Positions 25,879 to 37,400 of a stretch of 64,000 nucleotides of DNA are shown piece after piece; the first letter of the stretch is position 1, and every line of letters begins with the position of its first letter. The position numbers and the translations under genes were made by a program. The notes beneath the pieces were generated by a model, which saw only the letters and a list, made by a program, of their open reading frames with translations, was not told where the DNA came from and searched no databases. This DNA is from Anastatus disparis. Its lineage: Eukaryota; Arthropoda; Insecta; Hymenoptera; Eupelmidae. The stretch spans positions 7,874,001-7,938,000 of the forward strand of contig JAFFSR010000251.1 of NCBI GenBank assembly GCA_017163975.1. The letters are read 5' to 3'.

Positions 25879-28800
25879 CAGCGAACCGCATCATTGTATC
25901 AAACGAAGAGATAGAGACACTTGACGGATGACACGTCATTGTTTGGGATGACGGATGGAATGTTTCCTAGTAGAAGCTCTTGCGTTCCGCCTTCTCTTAG
26001 TGCGCTAGCTTCTGCAATACATACATACACCCCCTCTTTGTGATAAGTTTAGTTCAACGATTCAATCATTTCCCCCTTTCCCCCTTCATCTACGTGTATA
26101 TCAAGTTTAGAGCGAGAGCTATGGTTAACAACGACTAACGCAACGGTATAGAAATCGAATTCCAAAGTCTATATAGGTTGTTACTTTACTAGCACACGGC
26201 ACGGCGTCAGAAAGCAAAAGTGATCGAAAGACTTTTTGCAACAGAGATAGATACTCTTATACTAAAGTTTTTCTCTACATATATATCTGTTTCGTAAAGC
26301 TCGTTGATCGAATTCCTTTAGTTGCCTTCTTGTCGAGATAAGGAGAGCACCACATCAGGAAATCAATTCCTTATTCTCCTATTACTTCCATTCGAGATAT
26401 AGAGGAAGTATATATATATATATATAAACATATAGAAAGAGAAAAAGAGGGAAGGAGAGCTTTTTCTTCACGTGTTAAGCTCAAGGACCACATTGTTACA
26501 TTCACCCTTTTTTTTCTACTCTCTGGCCAGACAGAGAAGATTTTCGCAAGAAGTTAAGAGAAATCTCTTTGTACGCAAAGAAATACGTCAAAGGGAGAAG
26601 GGATTTGAAATAGAGAATTCTTCAGACACCCCTATAGTATCATCATCAACGACGGGAAGAATTCGTTTATTTACTTTACGCTTCCGTACACCCCTTTCGT
26701 TTTATATCCCCTTCTTTCGAAAATCCAGATGCCAAAAGCTAGAAAACAACTAAGAATTATATATATATAGGTATAGGTGTATACTAAACTTACCTTGAAA
26801 CATATACACGTTGACGTTTGAAGTGTTGCTCATTGCTCTTACCAGTTTGAAAGTAGCATTCTTTTCAGTGCCGCGTATATCAACTTCCCCCTTTTTACAA
26901 AAGCTCACTTCTTCATCTTTTTTTCCTTCCATTCTTTCTTTTTTTTCATGCTTGTTTCTTTTTCTTTTATTTTTTTTTCGTACATACTCTTTTGTTTTTG
27001 CGCACACTGGATTCGCGCGAGGTAATTTTCCGCGAGTACGCGGAAATTCGTTGAGTACTGTTGTCTCGTTGGAAAAAGTCTGAATGGCGCACGAGCGAGG
27101 TTCATATAAGCTTCGTTGATGAATGTTGCGTGTGAAAAAAGCAGACTTTTCTACAATAAAGCTTTTTTCATTTTTTTTTTTTCATAAATCTCAAAGTCAA
27201 GGGCATTTTTTTAGATTTTTCTTTTTTAATTTTTTCCTTTTTTGTTCGAAAGAATGAGTTTCTTTTTTATGCTCACTATGATTATTACTTGTTGAGCGTG
27301 CACGCCCTTGTGTCGTGAATGAATGAGCGTACTTTTCTTTTGACTTGTTGTTTAAGATTAGCATATGTGTTTGAGTAATATTTCCTGTTTAGTTAGATTT
27401 TTTATAACTAAAAAGGAAAGTTAATTATTTTCTTATTTATTTTATTAATTTTAAATATTTTCAAAATAATATATTTTCATTATTTGAAAAGATAAATCAT
27501 TGAAACTTAGATAATTCATGATATGAATAAGTGTAAAATGTAATTAACATTTCCATAATGCTAAACTAAATGTGGATAGATTAATTGCATTTACAAAACA
27601 GAATTAAAGTTTCAAAATTATTATTTATGATTAGTAATATAATGATAATGTCTTTTTTCATAACTAATATACGGACCTTTTCTTCTAAAAATTTAAAGAA
27701 ATATAATTTTGTTTTCAATCCAATAATATTTGAATAATTAAAAAAAAGATAAAGGAAAAAATGATTGGGAAATTATGAAAAGCACAATGATTCTATCGTC
27801 TTAATGTAGCTTTGTACCCTTGTCTCTTAAATATGAATTTGAACAGTAAGCATTGTACTGTTTAACGAAAATGGGCTGTATGAGCATGAAGCACTCAGAC
27901 AGACGTTATTATGTGTTTCCCGTTTAAATGAAATCACTATAGAAAGGTCGCTGTGTTATACTACGGTAGGATGAGGGTAAGAGATAGAGCTGGTGCAAAC
28001 GAAAATGAGGTGTCCACATTTTCGCACCACCAGCTATTCCAGGGCTTTCTCTCTCTTTCTATTAGAACGTTTCCATTTCCATTTCCAATTCAGCTTGAAT
28101 ATAACAATGAAATGCCATTGTACTAGAAATACAAGTTATATGTTACGTACATTTTATCTTTATCTGTATCAATTATTGAGTTAATCTATTGAATGTCAAA
28201 AATTTTTTTTCATACTTATTAGAATTTTTAATTTATTTAGAAAAATTAATTATAAGCTTGAGTGTCTGAGGCTACCTTAATTATTATGTTAAAATAAAAT
28301 TTTCATGAAATACATTTTGCGAATAATGTTAATTCGAATGAAAGAAGAAAATTTTCAAATAGTAATAACTCGGCGTCATAATAAGGGTAACAAAAAGTCA
28401 AAGAGCTGAAAATTTTTTCTATTGCAATTTCTAGCTGTTGCTTACTGGCTTCAAGATTTTTCCTTTTTAACTACAGGAGCAGCATCAACAGCAGCAGCAA
28501 GCGCATGATGAGGTTTTTCCCGCTTACAGCAAATGAGAAAATCTCACTAGCGTTATATAGCTTTTTAAAAGGGAAACTAGTAAACGAACTCGTCAAAAGC
28601 ATTAAGCGCGCGTCGACAAAATTAACGACAAAATCCTTCTACTCTTTTCTATGCTCTTCCGCTTTTCAACTCGTGAGTTTTCTCTTCTACCCTTGTACCC
28701 TTTTAACATTTAACTCTTTATTCTAATGTATAAAATATATACTACGCGACTAGCTATTTCATTTTCTCTCTTGTAATATAGCTATACGCCTGCTACGATT

Positions 28801-29021
28801 TTACTGTCCCTTCCATCCCCATATATGTGCAATGCGTACAGCGAGTATAACCAAGCTCAACACACACGCTCTCCTTCTTTCTCCATGGAAAATATGAACA
28901 CATTCAAAGTAACGTGCCTGATATTTCACCTTTAGTATGAAGGTATATAGCAGTTAGTTTCCAAGCGAGCAAATACCATTGGGCTACTGTGCTATACTGT
29001 TAGTAACTGCGTACAGCAGTT

Positions 29022-29022
<1 letters not shown>

Positions 29023-29048
<26 letters not shown>
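29023..29048. repeat. (CT)n microsatellite
   Basis: About 13 CT units. The Arg-Glu run read on the opposite strand is produced by this repeat. Confidence 0.92.
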
Positions 29049-29056
<8 letters not shown>

Positions 29057-29406
29057 TCGCACACGTGAAATAATAGGTTCGCATGTGCATAGCCAGGGCT
29101 TTGGCCAGTAACTGGAATTTAGGAGCAAATTTCGAATCCTCCTGAACGCCCTTTCTCTCTCTCCGAATATTCACTATAGGAGTCATATATATGTCTGCAT
29201 ATATATATAGATACATATTTTGAAAATGTTTAATATCTATGATACGCATGCGCGACGATTTCATGAAAATGGTTTATCTCGAATTACCCTCATTCGTTAT
29301 AATGCTTTTAATTAGCGAACGTGCCATTACCAAAGCGTTGCACTCTATATACATGTATATTTTTTCTCATACCCCTGTAAATATCGTGATATACGATTGA
29401 TGTCAA

Positions 29407-29424
29407 TCTCTCTCTCTCTCTCTC
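29407..29424. repeat. (CT)n microsatellite
   Basis: About nine uninterrupted TC units followed by further pyrimidine-rich sequence. Confidence 0.9.
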
Positions 29425-30631
29425 GCTCTTTTTATCTCTTTTTTACTCTGCGACTGTTGCTGTTGCTATAGTTGTAGTATATAGCAAGGGCTCTGAAATA
29501 CATCTGCTTTTAATTAACGAACGACTCTCAGGCCTTGTGGCAACCATTGCACCACAAGTGCGCTTCGATAGGTACTATTACTTGTACGCTTTTACTACCC
29601 CTCATTTTAAAGTTAATTATCATTAGCGAGATTTTCGGTGTATCATCAAAAGGTTGAATTTCTTTTTTTTCGATTTTTTTTTTAATTTAAACTAATTCTT
29701 AAAAAATTATTTATCAAATTTTGCAACTTTCTTTGATCGAGAAAATAATCAAACTCCCTGATAACGTGTGAAATACTAATGCACACTCGGCTTTCGACGA
29801 GTAAAATACAACAAACCTATAGTACAATACACATCAACTACTGATGAAAGCAAGCGTTTCTAATCATACGTCTATATATACTAGAATCTCTCTCTTTCTC
29901 TCTTAGTTACCATCCTCGAGTGTATTTACTATTCAGTGTCGTATTGCATCATATACTCATTGAACTAGTACTCGTAGCATATATGATTCGCCTTCGTCAA
30001 GAGAACAGAAGATCGACAAGCTTTGTTGCAACTCGACTGAAAGCTACTATAATCATATACGCATATATGTGTACACACACACACATATATGATTATATAT
30101 ATACAGAATTGAAGGGCTAGCGTAAACATTAATTTCACCAGACTGAGAAATTCGTTACGCGTCTGATCAATTGTTTTCTCTTAGCTTACTTGTATTATAC
30201 AACAAAGGGTGCATTGAAAAAGTTTCTAATAATTTTGGAATTCTTCGATTTCTTGCATAATAGATAATAATTGAAAATGAAAAATATAACTTACGGTGAG
30301 CATCTGACGTTAGGTTTTTCTAAAATACCTCCTGCCAAGGTACCTTTTGTTCATGAAATTCTTCACGTCCAGTAGAGTTTTCTTTTTTTTCACAAAAGTT
30401 TCTTGTAATTATTCAATCGGCACTTTTATTCTGAATTCAGTTTATCATCTGAATGCTCACTCCTGTTTTGTGTTTTCTTTTTTTCATATATCATATTGAA
30501 CAATAACAACGGAATAAAATTTTCGAAGCCATTTCTAATGTAATTCGATATAGGTGTGAGGTATGCTACACATATTGGATGTTGCATTGTCAAGTTTGAG
30601 GATCGTTAATTTTTCGTTATGTTTTGTTGTA

Positions 30632-30680
30632 TTGGGATTTAAAATGGACAGATGGTGGGAGAAGCGAAACCAATATGGCG
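30632..30680 (+). repeat. Left terminal inverted repeat of ISL2EU-type element
   Basis: Begins TTGGGATTTAAAATGGAC and ends CCAATATGGCG. It aligns without gaps to the reverse complement of 34,379-34,427 with seven mismatches. The ATG at 30,644 lies inside this repeat, so the plus-strand gene may start within the transposon end. Confidence 0.87.
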
Positions 30681-32307
30681 CCGATGTGAGTCGATTGTTG
30701 GTACAGTTTATATGGGGATTCAAACATTTTTTTGCAAAAAAGTTGTTAAAAATGATAAATTTACAGAATATAGTGGATTATGCTGGTGAAAATATTGGCC
30801 AGAGAAATTTTGTAGAAGGTGAACGTATTGTAAAAGCTAATCACATAATTTCATGTGGTAAATTAGCGAATGATCCCAGCTGTATAAAAGCTCTGTGTTT
30901 ACAAACTTCTAATTTAAAAGAGAAACCTCACGAAATAACTGGGAATATTTCTAAAGAAGGATTCATCAATAATTTTAAATGTTCTTGTAAGGCTGGTTTG
31001 TCTGGCAAGTGCAAACATACTATTGCAACACTTTTACAATGTTATTTGTGAGTATTAAATTTTATTTATATATATTATTTTATTCTTTTTTGCTAAGTAT
31101 TTTTTATATTTATTTAAATGTAATTTCTAGCTCAGGAAATACTTTACCAAGTATATCCTGCACAGATGATAGTTGTTCATGGAAAAAAGTACACAGTCAA
31201 AGTCTCAAATTGTATGAACCGGTACCACTTGAAAATCACTCGTGTTTTTATTTGCCAAAAAGAAGAAGATGTGATACTAGTAAACATAAGTTGGAAGTTT
31301 TAAAAGAGAATCAAGACAGTAATATTGAAATACAGAAATCATGTTTATCAATAAAAATTAATGATGTACCTGAAAAAACATATTTAGATGTAATAAAAAA
31401 AAATTTACCAAACTGTGCAATTGTAAAATCAATAGAAGGAAGACATCAAGTAATTTCAGTGCAAGCAAAAAATAAATTTACAGACTTTGACAGAAGTATT
31501 TTTAAATTTATATTCGAGCATCAAGACAGTCCACTTTTAGAAATTGTAAGTCAATTTAAAGTTGACGTAGAACTCCAACAATGTTGTTTGGATAATTTAT
31601 CCAAATTAAATGTTGATGGTGTAAATGTCTGCGAAAGAACAAAAAACTGGATAGCAGAATGGTTCAAAGAGAGGCAATATAGAATAACAGGTTCAACCTG
31701 CTATGGACTTTTAACCTATTTAAAAAATAAGAATCCTAATTGGGTTAAAAAGTGCAATGATTTTCTATCACCTTCTTCGTATAAATCAGCAGCAATGAAA
31801 TATGGCAGCGAAATGGAAAAGGAAGCTCGAAATGAGTTTAGAGCAATGCATCCAGAATATCAAGTGGTCGAAACTGGTCTAATAATAAGCCAAGTAAATC
31901 CTTGGCTTGGATATTCACCAGATGGTATTGTAGTAAAAAATAATATACCTTATGCGCTGCTAGAAATAAAGTGTCCTATGTCTGGTAAGAAGAAAGGAAT
32001 TGAAGAGACTGTCGAAGACCAGATTTCAAAATGTCTTATTAGAAAAGATGGTAAAATAGAATTAAAATGTAAACATAATTATTATGGACAGGTTCAATTA
32101 GGAATGTGTGTTTTGAATTTAAAAAAAAACATTTTTTATTATTTATTCTTCAAAAGAAAAAAAATTTTTGAATTAGAAGTAATTATAAATTTAGAATTTG
32201 TAACAGATATGTTGACAAATTTAAAAAAAATTTATTATGTACATTTATTACATTCTATTTGTTTAAAAGAACTTAATGATAAAAAGGAAAATGAAAATTG
32301 TGTTTAA
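30644..32307 (+). CDS. SWIM zinc-finger and YqaJ-nuclease protein of the transposon (spliced)
   Basis: This is the accessory gene of the ISL2EU-type element. An intron at 31,048-31,130 (GTGAGT donor, TTTCTAG acceptor, 83 nt) joins two open frames in phase. A SWIM zinc finger (CxC-x7-CxH, 30,980-31,018) sits just before it and a C-rich TDDSCSW segment just after. The C-terminal half is a YqaJ/lambda-exonuclease-like domain with its usual landmarks: GSTCYGLL, the SPDG aspartate (31,921-31,923), the LEIKCP Glu and Lys (31,973-31,981) and the YGQVQLGM glutamine motif. All candidate catalytic residues are present. Starting at 30,644 the product is 526 aa. If a further in-phase 81-nt intron at 30,686-30,766 is removed it is 499 aa. 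A start at 30,752 is also possible and gives 490 aa. The DNA-processing role is inferred from the domain. Stop codon TAA is at 32,305-32,307, followed by an AATAAA. Confidence 0.85.
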
Positions 32308-32450
32308 AATTGTGATATAAAATTAATTAATATTTATAAAAGTGTTAAGGTGATGTTATTTATTTAATAAGTTAATACACGCTAAAAATATTATAAAAGA
32401 GAAAAATATAATTAGTTTTGTAATTAAAAATGAATAATAAAATTATTTAA

Positions 32451-32456
32451 AATAAA
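32451..32456 (+). terminator. Poly(A) signal of the YqaJ gene
   Basis: AATAAA about 145 nt after the plus-strand stop codon, in the 257-bp gap between the two convergent genes. It lies about 26 bp from the opposing minus-strand signal, so the two transcripts probably end back to back or overlap slightly. Confidence 0.5.
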
Positions 32457-32482
32457 GTATCATTTAAAAAGAAGGTTTTGTT

Positions 32483-32488
32483 TTTATT
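32483..32488 (-). terminator. Poly(A) signal of the transposase gene
   Basis: TTTATT on the plus strand, which is AATAAA on the minus strand, about 75 nt beyond the transposase stop codon. Confidence 0.5.
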
Positions 32489-32564
32489 TATTATTTGTTA
32501 TTGTACCATACAAAATTTATTATTACATGCAAATAACTATAATACAATTATCATAATACAATTT

Positions 32565-34300
32565 TTAATTGTTCATAAATTTATCATCCTTCATAATTGG
32601 TAAACTTAAATTCACAGTGCCACAAATGGTTATAATAATGTCTTCAAAATAACGTACAAGGTTAACTGCCATCGTAGATCCAAGAATATTAAAAATTTTG
32701 ATACGCTGGTTTGATCTTTCTATATGCACTCTTGCTTTTGCTATTTTAGCTGTCATCACTGACTCAATAAAAGTAAACTGAGATTTGTCCCTAAGATATG
32801 GTGGCTTAATGCACTTCCATTGATTTTTGTTACAAATATCTTCAATTAAAAATCCTCGATCCACCATAATAGCATCTTCTGCTTCTAAGAGTTTCATCAA
32901 ATCACTTTGTTCAAAAATTCTTGAATCACTGACTCTTCCACCATATGGTTTACTCACAAATGAAATGTCTCCTGCTGGAGTAACACCAGTCATGACTTTT
33001 ACTGTTGAATGACCTTTATAATGAGAGTACGTTAGTATTTGACAACAAAGTTTCTTTGGACGCTGAATAAAAATTTCAGTACAATCTAAAATCACTCTTG
33101 TGTTTTCAAAATCTTCAAAACATTTAGGTAAATTTCTTCTTATTTCTTCCTTTGAAGGCCATCGAATAGCTACTCTTAATACTTTACTTAAGATCTGCAC
33201 TGTTTCACAAAATATATTTTTACAATGTTGTGAAGTTACAATATTGAACATTATAGCCATGAAACTGTACGATAAGTTTTGTTTTAATTTTACATAAGTC
33301 ATTATTATTCTGTCCCTGGTCTTCATAATGTAAGATTTTTTCTCAAAACGTTCACCAACAGCAAGCTTAACCAATTCGATGATAGTCTCTAAAATTTTAA
33401 ATGACTCAATTCCAGTAGCAGTACTTAAATCTTTATCACTCCCAAGTTGATCAATAAAACTCATTTTTTTATGAGGATGTATCTCTATATTTTCTGTATT
33501 TTGTGTATTTTCCTTTACTTGATCAAAAGTCAGTGGTCCTTCAATTTCACTATTCAAAAATACATTTTCGGACACTGATTCACAGGGTTCACAGTCTTCA
33601 CATGTGCTTTCAAAATTCTGTTCATACATATTTTCACTAATAGATACATTTTCAGAAGTTACATTTAAATCGGATACATTTTGGAACACTGTAGAATCTA
33701 AAAAAGATTTACACTCATTCTGCAGTTCAGTTGGCTTTTCATTTGCATTAACAGAATCACCCATCTTATAATTTAATTGTTTTTCTTGTAGCACTTTCTT
33801 ATTTTTCTCTCTATTCAAAATTCTTTGCTGTCGAGCTTTATTGATTTCAAATTTATTTAAATCAAATTTTTTCCCTGGTAGGTTGCAAGATGGTACAGCA
33901 CTTTTTTTTAGAACTCTATTTTTTGCTAGTACATCTAAAATTAATAATAAGAAAAGAAAAGTTAACAATACTATTTTAATCTATAAACAGAAAAATAACC
34001 TCAATTATTTTACTTACCTGGGAACAAATAATCATCATTTGTAAAGTGAAGAGAGCACACTTTGTTAGATTTTAAAGTTGTTTTTAGCTTTAAAACTAAT
34101 TTCCAAGCTTCCAATCTATCAAATTGTTTCTTGTTTCCAAAGTGATCAGTTATGTAAACAAACTGTTGTTTTGGAGCAGGTAAGAGATGAAAACTCAAAT
34201 TGGCATTTTCTGATTTTTTTTTTTCGCAACCTGGTACTACGCACTTTAAAGATGATGTACAAGGTGTTACAATTTTTTCACAAAACTTTACTGGTTCCAT
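32565..34300 (-). CDS. THAP-HTH-DDE transposase (ISL2EU/IS5-like), two exons
   Basis: Exon 1 (34,018-34,300) encodes a THAP zinc finger with C20-x4-C25 and C82-x2-H85. The intron 33,935-34,017 (GTAAGT donor, TTTTAG acceptor, 83 nt) is in phase, and exon 2 (32,565-33,934) continues with the AVPSCN motif that corresponds to the AVPTIF end of THAP domains. This confirms the junction. The product is about 550 aa. After an acidic, low-complexity linker come a helix-turn-helix segment (LSYSFMAIMFNI through WPSKEEI) and a DDE_Tnp_4-type catalytic core. Candidate acidic residues are D378 in ILDCTE (codon 33,084-33,086), D453 in MVDRGF (32,859-32,861) and E500 in VHIERSNQRIK (32,718-32,720). All are intact and there are no internal stops. 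The enzyme should bind the terminal repeats through the THAP domain and cut them in the nucleus. Members of this family in host genomes are often annotated as HARBI1-like. Confidence 0.88.
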
Positions 34301-34378
34301 ACTTATTGAAAAATGTTAAATATCAAAGAAAATCATCGAGACCTCATTAACTACTGTGTTATAAACGATTCTCGGCGT

Positions 34379-34427
34379 CGCCATATTGCTTTTATGTCCC
34401 CCACCATCTCTCCATTTTAAATCCCAA
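34379..34427 (-). repeat. Right terminal inverted repeat of ISL2EU-type element
   Basis: Ends ...CCATTTTAAATCCCAA, the reverse complement of the left terminus, and is followed by TA. The ATG that opens a long frame in the left repeat is present here too on the minus strand, but that frame stops after seven codons. It would act only as a short upstream ORF for the transposase transcript. Confidence 0.87.
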
Positions 34428-37400
34428 TATTGACGATAGGCGCGCGTGCATATGTACCGTATGAGAACAGCGGGTAATTGATATTATTGGGTTATACTGA
34501 ATTTTCAAGAGCTTTGTACATGCAAATTTATAGCGTTGTAATTTATCTTAACGAATTATCATTGTAACTTGAGCATCAAGTGGTTTCCAATAATTTCATT
34601 AATACGCATAACAAGAAAATTTATCCGATTTTTTATTGTAGTGTGATTACAGACAAAAAAAGAATTTTATCACTTTTCACTTTACAAAAAAAAAATTATT
34701 ATGTTATGTATATATATGCAATGATATTCAATTCGTATAGAATTTAGTAAATATATGAAATATTGAAAAAACTTTTCCAATTATACATTGGCATTGACAT
34801 GTTTTATTAGGTTTTTAAGTTAAAAAAAAATTGAAATCAATCACTGTTGGATTTTTTAGAAGCTATGAGCCAAATTTCAACTCAAACAAATGAGCTTATA
34901 TTTTTACATAAATGTAAATAGTAATAACTAAACTTTCAACCATTTCTGAGATTATTGAAATGTGATATTAAATTTTTGATTAATCAATGAAGTCAATTGA
35001 GATATCATAGATTAATAAAAACTGCAATATATCAATATTTTATAATAAATTATAAAATTATAAAAACCTATTCACCTACGATAAAATCATAATAAAATAT
35101 AATATCTAAATTGTAGATCGATTAATCAAACATATCATGTCCTCGAGATATCTTTGCTAAATACATTCATCCATGTTTATGTATCAAAAAGAAACAAAAG
35201 AAGAGAAAAAATTCTGATAATTAAAGAGAAAATAATAAAAAATAGTTCTATAGCTTGTTACATGTATTACATATACCGGTTATGATGCAAACGTCCGTCC
35301 GGTCGTAATATATATATATATATTTTTTCTTAGCATAATGCATAGAAACATCAAGCCAAGCCTAGTAGTATAGCTTATCTAGTTGTACACATAACGCGAA
35401 CATTACGTAGGGGCGATTTCCTGTCGACAATTTTCCTCTTAGACGACATTTTTAGTATATGCACACACGTATATAGCTTATATGTATTATGTCTTGGCAC
35501 ATTTTCCCATGGAACACGTGTATATATATGTATATGATATATCCGTTTGGACATGCCTTTTTATCTTGCTGTCCTTGTACGCGTTTTTTTTATTCTTACA
35601 ACAATTTTGTTTTGTTTTTTTTTTCTTTTGCTTTTTGCCTTTTCTTCCAACGCGTGCAAGAGACATTGTATAGCCCAGCTGTAATTACGCGCGTCTGGAG
35701 ATCATATCTTGAGCCTGTCATTTTTCTTTATTTTTTTATTATTTCTTCTTTTGTTATACTTGGACAATCCTTGGACGATGCGATTTTTTTTTATCACGAA
35801 GAAAAGCCATTAAACATATTATGAAAAAATATTGCATGAGAAATTTTTTGATGCTCATGAAAAGCAGAGAATATTGTTGAACTAAAGGATGTAATGTGTC
35901 ACTAACGTTAATGGAAAAAATGATAAAATAACATTTTATTTTCCTCTTAAGTATCAAGTTTTCATCTAATGGTTATTGACGTAGTTATTATAAAACATGG
36001 GATGTAAAATATGAAAAAACATAAAAAAATTCATTCATTATGTGAGTGAAAAAAATTTCTGTAAACATGTGTACATATTTGAATTATTAAATTTTCTTTA
36101 TGAAATAAAAAAAGAAAATCCAAACAAAAATAATATTTTCCTTGCGTGCTCGTGAACTGATTTAAATAAATAAAAATTTTTTTTTCTAAAGGCTAAACCT
36201 GCTACTTTGTTATGCTTTTGTAATGTACTAGCATGTATAATACGTATTTTATTGTGCAACGTTAAACACGCGTTGAATACTAATGTTGAACTTTAATAAA
36301 CCTCAAAATTTCAGTTTTCATATGTACAGAGCATAAAAGAATTTGTAATGATACGCTTTGATATTTAACTTTTGAAATTGAAAAATTCAATAGAATTGAA
36401 AATGAAGTGTGTATACACCTTGTATTTTGTAAAATATAATGCTGAGTTATTTATTTTAGCTATACGCTACATCAATCGTTTAAATAATCGTATGTTATTT
36501 TGCAAATATCATTGAAATCGCATAAATACTTTAAGCAAAATTAAATATTTTAATGAGAAATAATAAAAAAAGAGAAGAATTTTTCCATTTGGAGTTGCAA
36601 AGCAAAATTATAAAGCAAGTAAACAAATTTATTTCTCAGAAGAGTTAATTTAAAAAAGTAATATAATCCATCGTAAAAGTTTCATTCGTATTTAATTAAA
36701 TACAGTATTAATCGATTGCAATTTTCCCTGAAATTATGCTTTCTTCTTGGAGCACACTTTTTGCGTCTATTTCGATTTAATTTGTTAAATAAATTAAAAT
36801 CGCAAAGGCCTATAATCGATTTTCAGAATTTTATATTATTGAAATAAAAGAAAAAGAAAAGAAAACAAGCCGTCAACATATGTGAATTGATGTTAAATTA
36901 ATTTATTAAATATAATTTTAATAAAATCAACATATCACATCAAATGATATTTCACTGCAGAATTTCCGTATACAATTGAAAATCAATTTATGAGAATTCA
37001 TGTAAATTATTTGTTACAAGTTAAATTCACAAAGAAAATTCAAACGAATGAAAACAAATAAATTAGTATTATCAATCTTTTGAAAAGCTAATTAAATAGT
37101 ATTAAAATTAATTCAAATATTTATAATTAATTATTAATTGTTGATAAATCATACGGTACCCTTGCACCGCTCTATTTTTTGTACTTTTAATTACACCGAA
37201 AGTATGAAAGATTAATTATATTTTTTTCAGCATTATTCAATTATAAATTTTAATTTACTTTCCTTTTACTATATATACGTACGTACGATAAAGTATGACT
37301 TAACGAAATCATGATTCACCAATATTTAGTTTCATCCTCCTCTTCTGAAAGTAAAAAAATCGAAAACGTTAATAAAATGTTACAGGTTGACTTTTATGTG

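Larger units (their letters stand above)
24185..30631. other. Gene-free region with higher-GC microsatellite islands
   Basis: No recognisable gene. From about 25.7 to 30.1 kb the sequence is less AT-rich and holds several CT, AT and GT tracts, including 26,409-26,426 (TA), 29,023-29,048 (CT) and 29,407-29,424 (CT). An alternating purine-pyrimidine tract lies at 25,853-25,878. A possible small CAG-rich exon near 28.48 kb and a 91-codon open frame at 24,974-25,249 are discussed under findings; neither is supported well enough to be called a gene. Confidence 0.5.
30632..34427. mobile_element. ISL2EU-type (IS5-like) DNA transposon, apparently complete
   Basis: A 3,796-bp element bounded by terminal inverted repeats that start TTGGGATTTAAAATGG and match at 42 of 49 positions. 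It is flanked on both sides by TA (30,630-30,631 and 34,428-34,429). If the ends are set one base further in, the flanks read AT on both sides, so a 2-bp target duplication fits either way. Inside are two convergent genes: a SWIM/YqaJ-nuclease protein on the plus strand and a THAP-HTH-DDE transposase on the minus strand. As I recall it, a transposase of the IS5/PIF-Harbinger type paired with a YqaJ protein and a 2-bp duplication is the hallmark of ISL2EU elements. Both genes are open after splicing and keep their key residues, so this could be an active or recently active copy. Confidence 0.85.

Noticed and set aside
26472..26753. Plus-strand 93-codon frame in the 26-kb island
   Set aside because: No recognisable domain, and overlapping frames on both strands are equally open.
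30563..30643. Extension of the YqaJ gene upstream of the transposon end
   Set aside because: The open frame continues to 30,563, but that part lies outside the element's left boundary and is host flanking DNA, so it cannot be part of the transposon gene proper.
32827..33297. Plus-strand open frames within the transposase gene
   Set aside because: They are shadows antisense to the minus-strand transposase, whose domains are clear.
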